Positions 33,850 through 43,628 are shown, counted from the first letter of the stretch. The stretch: 64,000 nt of DNA from Stenotrophomonas lacuserhaii (GCF_014836545.1 NZ_JACSQS010000003.1:45018-109017); one strand, 5' to 3'. The notes: generated by a model not told the origin, from the sequence alone. Made by a program: numbers and translations.

Positions 33850-36420
33850 TTACCGTGAGGGCACCGCACAGTTGGCGCTGATCAGCTCACCGCTGTTGCC
33901 CGCAGGCACTGCGTAGTCGATCACGCACTGCTGGCTCTCATCGGTTCCCAGGCGCACCGTCAAGCGGCCCGCTTCTTCGATGCCGCGCACCCACAGGCGG
34001 CTGGCCTGGCCGACCACGCCCACCACCTCACCTGCTTCGTTGTAGACATCGAACCCGAACGGCAATGCCCGTCCATCGGCCTGGAAGGCTTCGATCAACG
34101 CGCTGCGCCCGTTGCTGGTCGGGACCACCAGCTTGACCACCGCGCCGGCCGTGGGTACGCCGATGACGGACGTGGTCTTCAGCTCCACATCCAACGGCAA
34201 TCCCTTCGGATCCACCGTCACCTCGTTGCGGCGGAACGGGGTCATGTACGGGACGACAGCGTACCCCTTCGCATTGGTCTTGACGCCTACGGTGCTGTCC
34301 AGCGCCGCACCTGCTGCGTCGGGTACCTGCACCAGCGCGATGGTGTCACCGAGCTGCTGGGCGAACACCAAGCCATCGCCATGCAGCACGATGCCACCGG
34401 TCGCGCCCAGGCTGAGCCCACGGCTGCCGGAGCCATGGTTGTAGCCTGCGTTGAGCGTGGCCACCGATGCCTGGTAGCTGACGCCTGCGTCGTAATTCGC
34501 GCCCGTACCGCTGTAGCGGCTGATCGATGCGTTGTAGCCGCCCTGGCGACGCTCGCCGAACGTGCCGGTGACACCGGCACGCTCATCGTCACGGCCATCG
34601 CTGCTGCGGTTCACCGCAGTGACCAGGCGCGGCGCGCTGCTGCGCGAGCCCAGCGGCACGGTCACGTTCAGATGGAAACTGTTGCCTACGCGGCCCGCCC
34701 CGCCACCCAGACTGCGCTCCAGGCTGCGCTGCGCCGACAGACTGTAGCTGGCAGGGCCAAGCCGGTCGGCGTAGCCCACCGAAAAATTCGTCCGGCGCTG
34801 GCCCAGGCCCCAGTAATCCACGCTGCTGGCGCTGGCATACAGCGACGCTGCACCTTCGCCCAGGCGCTGGTTCAGGTTGATATCCAGCCGCGAGCGCTGG
34901 CGGGCGAACAGGCGCCCGCCTTCCCCATCGGCCATCTGTTGGCGCAGGCGCGCCGCATCGCCCAGCGACAGATATCCCTGGGTCGAGAAGCGGTACGCGG
35001 CCATCGACAGATTGGTCCCGGTCGCCGGAATATCCTTGCTGAAAGCCAGCCGGTAGGACTGGCCCTGCATGCGCGAACCCGACGCCGGCAGCGCGCCGCG
35101 CAACTGCGTGCGGGCCACCGTGACATCACCGGAGAACGCACCGAAGTGGGTGTTCAGCGCGCCGCCGAGCAAGCCCGCGGCATAACCATCGCTGGCGGTG
35201 ACCCCAGCAAAACCGGTGAAACGGTTGCTCATCCCCTTGCGCAGGGTGGCTTCCAGCAATGCCGGGGTACCGCGCAGCCACGCGTCGTCCAGCGTGCCCA
35301 CGGTGACGTTGAAGCGATGCTGGCCGGCACGCAGCAGCTGCGGCACGGAAGCGAACGGAACCACGAAATGCTGCACGCGGCCATCGTTCTCGATCACTTC
35401 CACGTCCAGGTCGCCGGCATAGGCGGTGCCGTACAGGTCATTGATCTCGAACGGACCGGCGGCGACGTTGGCCTGGTACAGCACCGCGTCGCGCTGGCGG
35501 ATCACCACCCGTGCGTTGGTCTGTGCCACGCCACGCACCGTGGGGGCATAGTCACGCTGCGACTGCGGCAGCATGCGCGGATCGGTCGCCACGCTGACGC
35601 CGCGGAAGCTGACCCCGTCGAACAGGTCACCGTTGGTGCTGGCTTCACCGACGGTCAGCTCGGTGCCCCAGGAGGCGATGGAACGCTGGGCGTAGCTGCG
35701 CCCAGCGCGGTACGACGTACCTTGGCCGCTGGACTGCGACAGATAACCATCGTGGCGCACCCGCCAGGCTCCCAGGTTGACCCCGGCGTTGAGCATCGCG
35801 CTGGTCGACTGACTTTGGTAACCACGGCTCTGGATGCGCTGGTGGATGATGGAGTAGCCCAGCGTCGCCGCGTTGATGCCGTCATCCCACAGTTCCGGAC
35901 TGACCCAGCCACGTGGATCACGGGACAGGTACGCCTGCGGGATGCTGACCTCCAGCGTCAGTTCGCCGGTCTCCAAGCGCATGCTGGCCTGTGGGATGAA
36001 CGTGGAAAGGGGCTCGCAGCTGACGGTGTCGGGCAACGGCTGGAGCTGGATCGGTTGGCCATCGCCATCGGTGGCGCTGCCCGGCTGCGGCAGCCGCGCC
36101 GGATCCACCCCGAGTACCTCCACCAGTTCCGGTGACAGGCATATGGCAGTCGAGCCGTTGTCCAGCGCGCGCAGCTCCACATCACGGCGCGCGACAACCA
36201 CGCCATTGACCTTGATGTCGGCACTGTAGATGCCCGGCGCATCCTCGCCGCTCTCGAACCGGCTGAGGTCCAGCGCACTGGCCTGCGAACCCTGCAGGAA
36301 CTGCGCGTTGAACTCCACGTTGGGCGCCGCCCACGCCATGGCAGGAAACAAGGCACCCACCACGGCAAAGGCCAGGCGGCACGGTTTCGGCGCTGACGAT
36401 GTCGGGCTGCGGAACAGCAT
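33850..36420 (-). CDS. Fimbrial outer-membrane usher
   Basis: An 856-residue FimD/PapC-type usher that assembles and exports pili. After a signal peptide (cleaved at A-M-A-W-A-A, about residue 31) comes the N-terminal chaperone-binding domain (V-E-F-N-A-Q-F-L). The 24-strand barrel follows, with the plug near L-D-V-E-V-I-E-N-D-G-R and the usher signature around G-P-F-E-I-N-D-L-Y. Two C-terminal domains end with a Cys pair (Q-Q-C-V-I-D and S-A-N-C-A-V-P). It is the last gene of the cluster, 102 bases after the chaperone, and converges with smeT. Confidence 0.95.
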   Translation of the reverse strand: MLFRSPTSSAPKPCRLAFAVVGALFPAMAWAAPNVEFNAQFLQGSQASALDLSRFESGEDAPGIYSADIKVNGVVVARRDVELRALDNGSTAICLSPELVEVLGVDPARLPQPGSATDGDGQPIQLQPLPDTVSCEPLSTFIPQASMRLETGELTLEVSIPQAYLSRDPRGWVSPELWDDGINAATLGYSIIHQRIQSRGYQSQSTSAMLNAGVNLGAWRVRHDGYLSQSSGQGTSYRAGRSYAQRSIASWGTELTVGEASTNGDLFDGVSFRGVSVATDPRMLPQSQRDYAPTVRGVAQTNARVVIRQRDAVLYQANVAAGPFEINDLYGTAYAGDLDVEVIENDGRVQHFVVPFASVPQLLRAGQHRFNVTVGTLDDAWLRGTPALLEATLRKGMSNRFTGFAGVTASDGYAAGLLGGALNTHFGAFSGDVTVARTQLRGALPASGSRMQGQSYRLAFSKDIPATGTNLSMAAYRFSTQGYLSLGDAARLRQQMADGEGGRLFARQRSRLDINLNQRLGEGAASLYASASSVDYWGLGQRRTNFSVGYADRLGPASYSLSAQRSLERSLGGGAGRVGNSFHLNVTVPLGSRSSAPRLVTAVNRSSDGRDDERAGVTGTFGERRQGGYNASISRYSGTGANYDAGVSYQASVATLNAGYNHGSGSRGLSLGATGGIVLHGDGLVFAQQLGDTIALVQVPDAAGAALDSTVGVKTNAKGYAVVPYMTPFRRNEVTVDPKGLPLDVELKTTSVIGVPTAGAVVKLVVPTSNGRSALIEAFQADGRALPFGFDVYNEAGEVVGVVGQASRLWVRGIEEAGRLTVRLGTDESQQCVIDYAVPAGNSGELISANCAVPSR

Positions 36421-36522
36421 GGGTGGTCTCCAGGAAGGCATGCAGCGGCGACACCTGCCAGGGGCAGGCATCGGCGGGTGTGACGTCGATCAGGGGGCGG
36501 AGCGGGCGATCAGCGCTACGGA

Positions 36523-37269
36523 TCAGTTGCCCGACAGCGGCACGGACTGGCCGATGCTGGCGCCGAAGTCGTTGATGTACTCGAACTGCACGTTGCCGCC
36601 ACCTGGACGTGCCTTCAGGCTGCCCAGCGCATAGCGTTGGGTGGACTGCGGGGCGATCATCGGCGGGTCGACCGCGGGGTGGTCGACGCCCTGCACGCGC
36701 AGGCCCAGGGTGCCGACATGCACGTAATAGGGTGTGGGATTGGTGGCCTGCAGCGCCCAGCCCTTGCCATCCGGCACCAGGCTCCACTGCAGCTTCTGCG
36801 GCGCCGTGCCGGCATCGTCCAGTCCGCTGGGGCGGTAGATCAGCTTGATGCGCGTGCGCAGGCTGAACTGCAGGTAGTTGCCGGTGGCGATCTCGCCGTC
36901 CTGCGGTACCGGCGGGATATCCAGCACGTTGAGGTAATAGATGCTCTCGCGGTCCTGCGGCAGGTCACCGCCGGTAAACAGGATACGCAGCGACTGCGAC
37001 TTGCCGCCGTCCAAACGGAACACGGGCGGACGCAGCACGAACGGGGTGACGCTCTCTTCCGGCGCGGCCAGCTTGTCACCGGCGTCGGTCCACGCCTGCA
37101 CCAGCGCTGCCTTCTGTCCGACGTTTTCCACGCGCACGGTGATCTCGCGCTGGTTGCCGGGGAATATCTGACGGGTGCCGTGCACGATGACGCCCGCGTC
37201 GGCAGAAACACTGGCCAGCAGCGAGGCAACAGCTACACAGCAGAGGAGTCCGGTACGGATCAGGTTCAT
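36523..37269 (-). CDS. PapD-like periplasmic fimbrial chaperone
   Basis: A 248-residue protein with a signal peptide (cleaved near A-D-A-G) and two immunoglobulin-like domains. The pilus-subunit anchoring residues are the Arg of G-T-R-Q-I-F-P-G and the Lys of R-I-K-L-I-Y-R-P, the PapD signature. It completes subunits by donor-strand complementation and hands them to the usher. It is placed between the pilin and usher genes, separated from the pilin gene by a strong hairpin. Confidence 0.95.
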   Translation of the reverse strand: MNLIRTGLLCCVAVASLLASVSADAGVIVHGTRQIFPGNQREITVRVENVGQKAALVQAWTDAGDKLAAPEESVTPFVLRPPVFRLDGGKSQSLRILFTGGDLPQDRESIYYLNVLDIPPVPQDGEIATGNYLQFSLRTRIKLIYRPSGLDDAGTAPQKLQWSLVPDGKGWALQATNPTPYYVHVGTLGLRVQGVDHPAVDPPMIAPQSTQRYALGSLKARPGGGNVQFEYINDFGASIGQSVPLSGN

Positions 37270-37303
37270 GACAGGTCACTCGTTGCGGGCATGGGCCCAG
37301 GGT

Positions 37304-37327
37304 GGCCGGGGCCCGAAGGCCCCGACC
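37304..37327 (-). promoter_or_regulatory. UUCG-capped hairpin between pilin and chaperone genes
   Basis: On the minus (coding) strand GGTCGGGGCC-TTCG-GGCCCCGGCC forms a 10-pair stem with one G-U pair and a stable UUCG tetraloop, 22 bases after the pilin stop codon. No T-tract follows. It probably protects the pilin mRNA 3' end or attenuates downstream transcription, giving more pilin than chaperone and usher. Confidence 0.6.
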
Positions 37328-37348
37328 GGTACTACGACGGCCGCTCGA

Positions 37349-37891
37349 TTACTTGTAATCGATGGTGTAGCCGACGCTTGCGTTGACGTTGCCGGCGGTG
37401 GCGGCGCCGGTGGCGCGGTATTCGGCGGCGAAGTCGATCTGCTTGGTGGTCGCCAGGTCGATTTCAGCCGAACGCCACGGCGTGGAGATGTCGATCGGCG
37501 CGTCGGTGGCATCGCGCAGGGCGATCTGCACTTCAGTCGCCGCATCAACGGTGGCTGCATTGTTCAGGTAGCCGTTGCTCTGGTTGGCGTCGCGGTTCGG
37601 GTTCAGTTCGATGGCTGCATTGCCGCTGGTGCACTGGGCGGCGGAACCGCCGATCAACAGCGAAACGGTCTGCTTGCCGGCGGTGCTACCGGCGCTCGCC
37701 AGCGCGGTGGTCGGCATGGTCGGCAGGGTCACGATCGGATCCTTGGCGGTGCCGCCGCTGCCCGGCCAGGTGATGTCGCAGGTGGTGGCCGTGATCTGGC
37801 CATTGAAGGTGATCGTGCCGCTCTGCGCCGAAGCAGAGAACGAGGCACCGATGGCCAGGGCGGCGGAGAGCGCGATAGCAAGCTTGTTCAT
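37349..37891 (-). CDS. Fimbrial major subunit (type 1-like pilin, SMF-1 type)
   Basis: A 180-residue pilin with a signal peptide ending S-A-S-A-Q (about residue 23). The donor strand is T-I-T-F-N-G-Q-I, Cys38 and Cys87 form the subunit disulfide, and the penultimate residue is Tyr (T-I-D-Y-K), the chaperone and usher recognition pattern. It resembles the S. maltophilia SMF-1 fimbrin. AGGA lies 9 bases before the ATG. The 280-base gap before it may hold its own promoter (TTAAAT and TAGATT on the minus strand, 17 apart, near 37990-38020). Confidence 0.9.
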   Translation of the reverse strand: MNKLAIALSAALAIGASFSASAQSGTITFNGQITATTCDITWPGSGGTAKDPIVTLPTMPTTALASAGSTAGKQTVSLLIGGSAAQCTSGNAAIELNPNRDANQSNGYLNNAATVDAATEVQIALRDATDAPIDISTPWRSAEIDLATTKQIDFAAEYRATGAATAGNVNASVGYTIDYK

Positions 37892-38171
37892 GGAATCAGA
37901 TCCTTGGTTGATCGGGGGGGAAAGTCTGGTTGGCGGAATCCGGCGTGGGGTGGACGGGGGGCCGGCAGGACTGGCTTGTCCTTGCCAGCTAATCTAGTAA
38001 CCGGGCCGCCGGGATTTAATAGGACGGGGATGAAAGCTGGGCCACGGCGACACGGGCAGGCCTGCAATGGCACCGCGTTACGCGGGAGCCCGCCATCAGA
38101 CGGGTCTGAACAGCACCGCGTTCGCGGCATCTGATTGGCGAGCCGCGTACCGACCGGCCCGGCCCGGCGGC

Positions 38172-38723
38172 TCAGGGATAGTTGAGGGTGTAGCGCAGCG
38201 GGGCCTGGAAAGCGCCCGGCACGGCATCCTGGCTGTCGGCGTAGTACTCGGCAGAGAAGGTGAACTCGGCGCCGCCAGCGGCTGCGGCGACCGGTCTCAG
38301 CACGACGCCACCGGTCAGGTCGATCCGCGCATCCTGCGCATCGCGCAGGGCCACCACGGCGTTGGTACCGCCGCCCACGCCGATCCCCGTACTGCGCAGT
38401 CGCCCGTTGAGCAGGTTCGCCGAACGGTCGGTGTTCAGCGCAATCGCCAGGCGATTGCTCGAACAGACCGGGTCAGCACCCCTGATCCGTACGACGACCG
38501 GGGTGCGCCCCCCGCTCTGTCCTGACAGCAGCGAGTTCGACGCGATCGTTGGCAGGGTTACGGTCGCGTCATTGCCGACCACACCGTTGAAGGAGACTTC
38601 GCAGGTTACGGTCGAGACCGCTCCGTTGAAGGTGATGTCGCCACGCTGGGCCTGCGCCGTGGCGGAAGCGCCGAGCAGGATGAGCGCCAGCGTGGCAGGC
38701 AAGCGCACTGTTGCAGTTTGCAT
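38172..38723 (-). CDS. Second fimbrial subunit, paralogue of the major pilin
   Basis: A 183-residue pilin with a signal peptide (cleaved at A-Q-A-Q, about residue 26), donor strand D-I-T-F-N-G-A-V, Cys41 and Cys87, and penultimate Tyr (T-L-N-Y-P). The layout matches the downstream pilin throughout, with clear but partial identity, so the two are paralogues. It is too short to be a two-domain FimH-like adhesin. It is the first gene of the cluster in the direction of transcription and may be a tip, adaptor or alternative major subunit. Confidence 0.88.
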   Translation of the reverse strand: MQTATVRLPATLALILLGASATAQAQRGDITFNGAVSTVTCEVSFNGVVGNDATVTLPTIASNSLLSGQSGGRTPVVVRIRGADPVCSSNRLAIALNTDRSANLLNGRLRSTGIGVGGGTNAVVALRDAQDARIDLTGGVVLRPVAAAAGGAEFTFSAEYYADSQDAVPGAFQAPLRYTLNYP

Positions 38724-39054
38724 GGAAGGGGCTCCTTGTATTGTGCAATGACCATTCGCACCCGGAACGGGCTGTTGCCGGGAAGGCCATCGTCGAGGAG
38801 CGCAGCCGCAAACAGACTAGGACGCGACGGAAGGCGCAGCGTCTGCGGCAGTTGTTCTGGATGCGATCACAGCAACAGTGTGATCAGGCGCACGTGCACC
38901 CGCGAATCGACCGCAATGTCGGGCACCAAAGCTTCCGGCCGCGTCAGGGCGTGCACCGGTAGCGCCGATCCAATGGTCGGCGAGCGCAGCGGGCGGTGGC
39001 GCATGGCCGCCACGCCGGCAAAAGCAAAGGCCGCCTTTCGGCGGCCTTGCGGTA
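38724..39054. other. Gene-free stretch upstream of the fimbrial cluster
   Basis: 331 bases without a gene. It holds a single GTAGCGCCGATC..GGTCGGCG palindrome with mismatched arms (38960-38982, plus orientation) and the hslU terminator at its right end. The promoter of the fimbrial cluster should lie in the left half, but no clear -35/-10 pair is visible. Confidence 0.5.
39018..39048 (-). terminator. Intrinsic terminator of hslU
   Basis: On the minus strand AAGGCCGCC-GAAA-GGCGGCCTT (39048-39027) is a perfect 9-pair stem with a GAAA tetraloop, followed by TGCTTTTGCC. It begins 7 bases after the hslU stop codon. Confidence 0.85.
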
Positions 39055-40428
39055 TCAGAGAATGTAGCGGCTGAGATCAGGATCCTTGACCAGCTCACCC
39101 AGATGTTTGTCCACGTACGCGGTGTCGATGGCCATCGTCTCACCATCACGATCCGGCGCTTCATAGCTCAATGAATCCAGCAGACGCTCCAACACGGTAT
39201 GCAGTCGACGGGCGCCGATGTTCTCCTGCCGTTCGTTCACCAGGAACGCAATCTCGGCCAGCCGGTCGATGGCATCTTCGTTGAAGCTGATCTTGACACC
39301 TTCCGTCAGCAGCAGCGCTTCGTACTGCTTGGTCAACGCTGCCTTCGGTTCAGTCAGGATGCGTACGAAATCAGCCTTTGTCAGGGCCCCCAGTTCCACG
39401 CGGATCGGGAAGCGGCCCTGCAGCTCGGGGATCAGGTCACTGGGCTTGGCAAGATGGAAGGCACCGGAAGCGATGAAAAGGATGTGGTCGGTCTTGACCG
39501 TGCCGTACTTGGTGGACACGTTGGATCCTTCCACCAGCGGCAGCAGGTCGCGCTGTACGCCCTCGCGGGAGACATCCCCGCCACCCACGTTGTCACCGCG
39601 TTTGGCGACTTTGTCGATCTCGTCGATGAACACGATGCCATGCTGTTCGCAGGCTTCGATCGCCGCGGTGCGCACCTCATCTTCGTTGACCAGCTTGCCG
39701 GCTTCTTCTTCCTGCAACAGCGGACGCGCCGCCTTGATGGTGAGCGTGCGCTTGTTCGATTTGGCGCCGCCCAGGTTGGCGAACATCGACTTCAGCTGCT
39801 GGCCCATCTCCTCCATGCCCGGAGGGGTCATGATGTCCATGCTGACGTTGGCGGCGATCTCCAGTTCGATCTCGCGGTCGTCCAGCTCGCCGTTGCGCAG
39901 CATGCGGCGGAACTTGATGCGGGTCTCGTTGTCCTGCGAGGACGGTTCGTTGCGCGCCGCTTCCGGATCAAAGCCGATGCCACCGCTGCGACGTGGCAGC
40001 AACGCATCCAGGATACGGTCTTCGGCGCGCTCTTCGGCCTGCGTGCGCACGCGCACCTTGGCCTGTTCGCGGTACAGCTTGACCGCAGTGTCGGCCAGGT
40101 CGCGGATGATCTGCTCCACGTCCTTGCCCACGTAGCCCACCTCGGTGAAGCGCGTGGCTTCCACCTTGACGAATGGCGCGTTGGCCAACGTCGCCAGGCG
40201 GCGGGCGATCTCGGTCTTGCCGACGCCGGTCGGACCGATCATCAGGATGTTCTTCGGCATCACTTCATCGCGCAGCTCGGCCGGCAACTGCATGCGGCGC
40301 CAGCGGTTTCGCAGCGCGATGGCCACCGCGCGCTTGGCATCGTGCTGGCCGACGATATGGCGGTCCAGTTCCTGCACGATCTCGCGCGGGGTCATGGAAG
40401 CGGAGGTGTTCTCGAATTTGTTGGACAT
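39055..40428 (-). CDS. hslU: ATP-dependent protease ATPase subunit HslU
   Basis: A 457-residue AAA+ unfoldase that feeds proteins into HslV. Walker A is G65-P-T-G-V-G-K71-T, followed by the pore loop G-Y-V-G and Walker B (I-V-F-I-D-E-I-D-K). The N-terminal [11 protein letters not shown] and C-terminal L-S-R-Y-I-L ends match the family; the last residues insert into HslV pockets. It lies 82 bases downstream of hslV, from which it is separated by two repeat-like elements, and has its own terminator. Confidence 0.98.
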   Translation of the reverse strand: MSNKFENTSASMTPREIVQELDRHIVGQHDAKRAVAIALRNRWRRMQLPAELRDEVMPKNILMIGPTGVGKTEIARRLATLANAPFVKVEATRFTEVGYVGKDVEQIIRDLADTAVKLYREQAKVRVRTQAEERAEDRILDALLPRRSGGIGFDPEAARNEPSSQDNETRIKFRRMLRNGELDDREIELEIAANVSMDIMTPPGMEEMGQQLKSMFANLGGAKSNKRTLTIKAARPLLQEEEAGKLVNEDEVRTAAIEACEQHGIVFIDEIDKVAKRGDNVGGGDVSREGVQRDLLPLVEGSNVSTKYGTVKTDHILFIASGAFHLAKPSDLIPELQGRFPIRVELGALTKADFVRILTEPKAALTKQYEALLLTEGVKISFNEDAIDRLAEIAFLVNERQENIGARRLHTVLERLLDSLSYEAPDRDGETMAIDTAYVDKHLGELVKDPDLSRYIL

Positions 40429-40450
40429 GGGGTGCTCACGAATGAGGATT

Positions 40451-40504
40451 GCCGACTGACGTCGGCACTAGCATGACGATGGCCGACCAGGGTCAGCACT
40501 AGCG
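40451..40504. repeat. Two variant palindromes between hslV and hslU
   Basis: GCCGACTGACGTCGGCACTAGC (40451-40472) and a GCCGACCAGGGTCAGCACTAGC-like unit (40482-40504) resemble the GTAG palindromes on the minus strand but begin GCTAGTGC instead of GTAG. They seem to be an older or separate subfamily inside a cotranscribed pair. Confidence 0.6.
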
Positions 40505-40510
40505 GTGCGG

Positions 40511-41062
40511 TCAGAGCTCTTCGACCACCACGTTGCGGTTGGTGTAGATGCAGATGTCGCCTGCGATGCCGATGGCTTCGCTGGCGATGGTGCGTGCGTC
40601 CAGTTCGGTATGCGCCATCAACGCGCGCGCAGCGGACAACGCATACGATCCGCCGGAACCGATGGCGATGATGCCGTCTTCCGGCTCGATGACATCGCCG
40701 GTGCCGCTGATGATCAGCGAAGTTTCTTTATCGGCCACCGCCAACAGCGCTTCAAGCTTGCCCAGCCTGCGCTCGGTACGCCAGTCCTTGGCCAGCTCGA
40801 CGGCGGCCCGCTGCAGCTGGCCATGCTTTTCAAGCTTGGCCTCGAACAGTTCAAACAGGGTGAAGGCATCAGCCGCTGCACCGGCGAAGCCGGCCAGCAC
40901 CTGGCTGTCACGGCCCAGCCGGCGCACCTTGCGTGCATTGCCCTTCATCACCGTGTGGCCGAGGGTGACCTGGCCGTCGCCGGCGATGGCCACATGCTCG
41001 CCGCGGCGGACGCAGACGATGGTGGTGGCGTGGAAAACTGTGGGGTTCTGGCTGGGGTCCAT
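40511..41062 (-). CDS. hslV: ATP-dependent protease peptidase subunit HslV
   Basis: A 183-residue proteasome-like threonine protease. The segment T13-T-I-V-C-V-R-R aligns with the mature N-terminus of E. coli HslV (T-T-I-V-S-V-R-R), so Thr13 should be the catalytic nucleophile exposed after removal of a 12-residue leader. Other landmarks are the G-D-G-Q-V-T-L-G-H segment and the [14 protein letters not shown] motif. Together with HslU it degrades misfolded proteins. The start MDPSQNPT was chosen over the longer frame because it leaves a propeptide of normal size. Confidence 0.97.
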   Translation of the reverse strand: MDPSQNPTVFHATTIVCVRRGEHVAIAGDGQVTLGHTVMKGNARKVRRLGRDSQVLAGFAGAAADAFTLFELFEAKLEKHGQLQRAAVELAKDWRTERRLGKLEALLAVADKETSLIISGTGDVIEPEDGIIAIGSGGSYALSAARALMAHTELDARTIASEAIGIAGDICIYTNRNVVVEEL

Positions 41063-41137
41063 GTGGCCTCCGGTAAGCTGTGCGAAGGACATGGGGCCAG
41101 CGCCGGCCGCCATCAAGCGGCTACGGTAGGAAGCCGT

Positions 41138-42061
41138 TCAGCGGACTGGCGCGTCGTCCTCGGACGATCCGGCGGCAGGCGTGCTGCCACGCTGTCGCTT
41201 TGCCCGTGGATGCGCCGCGTCGTACACCTTGGCCAGGTGCTGGAAGTCCAGGTGGGTGTAGATCTGCGTGGTTGCGATGTCGGCGTGCCCCAGCAGTTCC
41301 TGCACGCCGCGCAGATCGCCGGAAGATTCCAGGATGTGGCTGGCGAAACTGTGCCGCAGCATGTGCGGGTGCACGTGCTTGAACAGGCCCTGGCGCTGCG
41401 CCAGCTGCTTGATGCGTACCTGCACGGCACGCTGGCTGATGGCACCGTTGCGCCCAGGGAAAACAGGCGCTGCGGGGGCAGCGTTGGTTTCTGCACGCCA
41501 CGCTTCCAGCGCCTCGCGCGCGGGGCCCCCGAACGGGACCCGGCGCTGCCGGTTGCCCTTGCCCAGCACGTTGACCAGGCCGCTGGCGAAATCCAGGTCG
41601 CGCCAGGTCAGTGCGCACAGTTCGCTCAGGCGCAGGCCGGAGGAATAGAACAGTTCCAGCAGCGCGCGGTCGCGCCTTCCAAGTTCACCATCAGGAGGCA
41701 GTTCGACCAGACGCACGGCCTCGTCTGCGTCGAGCACCTGCGGCAGGCGCCGCGGTGCACGTGGGGCCTTCAATCCAAGCGTCGGATCGACCTGCAGCCG
41801 GCCATGCTTGAGCTGCCACGCGTAATACCCCCGGCAGGCGGACAGCCGCCGCTGCAGGCTCTTGGCCGACAACCCCCGACGATGTTCGTCGGCGACGAAG
41901 CCGCGCAACTGCTCGCCGTCCAGCGCATCCACGCTGCAGTCGCGCGCCTCGGCCCAGCGCTGCAGCGCGTCCAGGTCACGCCGGTAGGCATCCAGCGTGT
42001 GCGCCGACATGCGGCGCTCGACCGTCATGTACTGCAGGAATGCCGGCACCGCATCGTTCAC
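41138..42061 (-). CDS. xerC: Tyrosine recombinase XerC
   Basis: A 307-residue site-specific recombinase that acts with XerD at dif to resolve chromosome dimers. The catalytic residues are Arg144, Lys168, H233-x-x-R236, His259 and the nucleophile Tyr268 (T-T-Q-I-Y-T-H-L). The N-terminal SAM-like domain covers about 5-90. The start is GTG (N-D-A-V-P-A-F-L), six bases after the DUF484 stop codon. The C-terminal 25 residues are a charged extension. This is the housekeeping copy, in the conserved dapF-DUF484-xerC context, not a mobile-element integrase. Confidence 0.96.
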   Translation of the reverse strand: MNDAVPAFLQYMTVERRMSAHTLDAYRRDLDALQRWAEARDCSVDALDGEQLRGFVADEHRRGLSAKSLQRRLSACRGYYAWQLKHGRLQVDPTLGLKAPRAPRRLPQVLDADEAVRLVELPPDGELGRRDRALLELFYSSGLRLSELCALTWRDLDFASGLVNVLGKGNRQRRVPFGGPAREALEAWRAETNAAPAAPVFPGRNGAISQRAVQVRIKQLAQRQGLFKHVHPHMLRHSFASHILESSGDLRGVQELLGHADIATTQIYTHLDFQHLAKVYDAAHPRAKRQRGSTPAAGSSEDDAPVR

Positions 42062-42066
42062 GGCGA

Positions 42067-42738
42067 TCAGCCGAACCGCTTCAAGGCCACGACCAGCGAT
42101 TCGCCCATCATGCGCAGGAACAGCGTGCCCATGCCCGGGTAGAACCGGTTGGGATCGTGGCTGCCGACGGCGATCAGGCCGACGCCGGGAAGCGGCAACA
42201 GCGCCGTGGTCTGGATCTCCTCGGCACGTGCGCCATACAGCACCGCATTCTTCTCCGGCTGCAGGCGGCCGCAGATCGGCTCGCCGTCCTTCAGGCAATC
42301 GCGGAACGGGCCCATCAGCGGATTGTCGGCAGCCAGTACCTGCAGCCACGGCGCCTGCTCCAGGCCGGGCACCGGCACGTGCACGACCAGCCGTACCAGA
42401 TCGCCATCGAAATCTTCTTCCAGCGTCGCGGCCATCGCGCGCAGCGTATCGGCTGCGCTGTCCTGCTTCATCAACGCCAGCGTCAGCTGGTGGGTACGCA
42501 CGGCCAGCCGCTCGTTCACCTGCGCGGTGTGGCCCAGGTCCGCCAGTCGACGCGACAGCTCGCGGTTCTTGTCACGCAGCACGTCCAGCTGATAGCTGGC
42601 CAGCGACGCGGTGGGGCCGTCATCGCGCGGCACCACCAGGGTCAGGGCAAGGTCCGGGAACTGTTTCAGGAAGCCCGGATGCCGCCGCAACCAGGCGGCA
42701 ACCTCGTGGCCGGCGAGCTTTTCCGTACTGTCACTCAT
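42067..42738 (-). CDS. DUF484 family protein (GAF-like, YigA type)
   Basis: A 223-residue cytoplasmic protein of the DUF484 family found between dapF and xerC in gammaproteobacteria. It opens with a short helical segment ([12 protein letters not shown]) and a coiled coil (about 50-75), followed by a GAF-like domain. The function is unknown. The ATG at 42738 overlaps the dapF stop (ATGA); a GTG nine bases upstream is less likely. Confidence 0.9.
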   Translation of the reverse strand: MSDSTEKLAGHEVAAWLRRHPGFLKQFPDLALTLVVPRDDGPTASLASYQLDVLRDKNRELSRRLADLGHTAQVNERLAVRTHQLTLALMKQDSAADTLRAMAATLEEDFDGDLVRLVVHVPVPGLEQAPWLQVLAADNPLMGPFRDCLKDGEPICGRLQPEKNAVLYGARAEEIQTTALLPLPGVGLIAVGSHDPNRFYPGMGTLFLRMMGESLVVALKRFG

Positions 42739-43628
42739 GCATTCCACTCCCCTTCGAAGACGAATGCGCTGGGTCCGGACATCAGCACTGGCTGGCCTTC
42801 ACCGGCCCACTGGATGCGCAGCTCACCTCCTGGCAGGCTGATCCGTGCATCGGGGCCCAGGCGACCACGCCGCATCAGCGAAACCGCCGCAGCGCAGGCG
42901 CCGCTGCCACAGGCCAAGGTCTCGCCGACACCACGTTCGTACACCCGCAGGCGCGCATGGTCGGGCTCCAGCACCTGGGCAAAGCCCACGTTGACCGATT
43001 CCGGGAACGAGGCATGCTGCTGCAGCGAGGCGCCCAGGCGTTCCACCGGTGCGGCATCGACCAGGCCGACTTCGATCACTGCATGCGGATTGCCCATCGA
43101 CACCGCACCGAAGCGGACGGTCTCGCCCTGGAGGGGCAGCAGGTATTCATCGCGCGGGCGCGCGAAGCCGATCAGCGGAATCTGCGCCGGTTCAAACACC
43201 GGCACGCCCATTTCCACCGAAAAACGATCCTCGCCCAGCGTACGCACCGAATGCGTGGCCAGCGGGCTGTCGATGGCGAACTCACGATCTCCGGTATCGC
43301 CATTGCGGACCAGCCAGGCGGCCACGCAGCGTGCGCCGTTGCCGCACTGCTGAGAGCTGCTGCCGTCCGAATTCCATATCCGGTAGGACGCCACCGACAT
43401 GGGCGCCCGCGGTGGCTCGATGGTGATGATCTGATCGCAGCCTACGCCGGTGTGCCGGTCGGCCAGCCGCGCGGCCAGCTGCGGCGAAGGCGGCGCGGTG
43501 CCGTCGCGCAGGTCGATCATGACGAAATCATTGCCTGCGCCGTGCATCTTGCTGAAACGCAGCGGGGTGCCGCGCGGTGTCTGACGGCCAGCGGCCGCCG
43601 CTACCGCATCCTGTGCTGCCTCACTCAT
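42735..43628 (-). CDS. dapF: Diaminopimelate epimerase DapF
   Basis: A 297-residue cofactor-independent epimerase making meso-diaminopimelate for lysine and peptidoglycan. The catalytic Cys pair is Cys95 (Q-Q-C-G-N-G-A-R-C) and Cys240 (L-A-C-G-S-G-A-C). The family core begins at about residue 23 ([13 protein letters not shown]). Residues 1-20 are extra and contain V-A-A-A-A-G-R-Q, translated from a GTAG palindrome. The only plausible start is the ATG at 43628, since no usual start codon falls between the repeat and the core. It overlaps the lptM stop by 8 bases. Confidence 0.96.
   Translation of the reverse strand: MSEAAQDAVAAAAGRQTPRGTPLRFSKMHGAGNDFVMIDLRDGTAPPSPQLAARLADRHTGVGCDQIITIEPPRAPMSVASYRIWNSDGSSSQQCGNGARCVAAWLVRNGDTGDREFAIDSPLATHSVRTLGEDRFSVEMGVPVFEPAQIPLIGFARPRDEYLLPLQGETVRFGAVSMGNPHAVIEVGLVDAAPVERLGASLQQHASFPESVNVGFAQVLEPDHARLRVYERGVGETLACGSGACAAAVSLMRRGRLGPDARISLPGGELRIQWAGEGQPVLMSGPSAFVFEGEWNA
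43582..43604 (-). repeat. GTAG palindrome inside dapF 5' end
   Basis: On the coding strand it reads GTAGCGGCGGCC..GGCCGTCA, in phase GTA-GCG-GCG, and encodes residues 9-16 of DapF. It matches intergenic copies except for one or two bases. Confidence 0.85.

Noticed and set aside
41138..42061. Tyrosine recombinase as a sign of a genomic island
   Set aside because: The context dapF, DUF484, xerC is the conserved chromosomal location of the housekeeping XerC, and no attachment-site duplication is seen.
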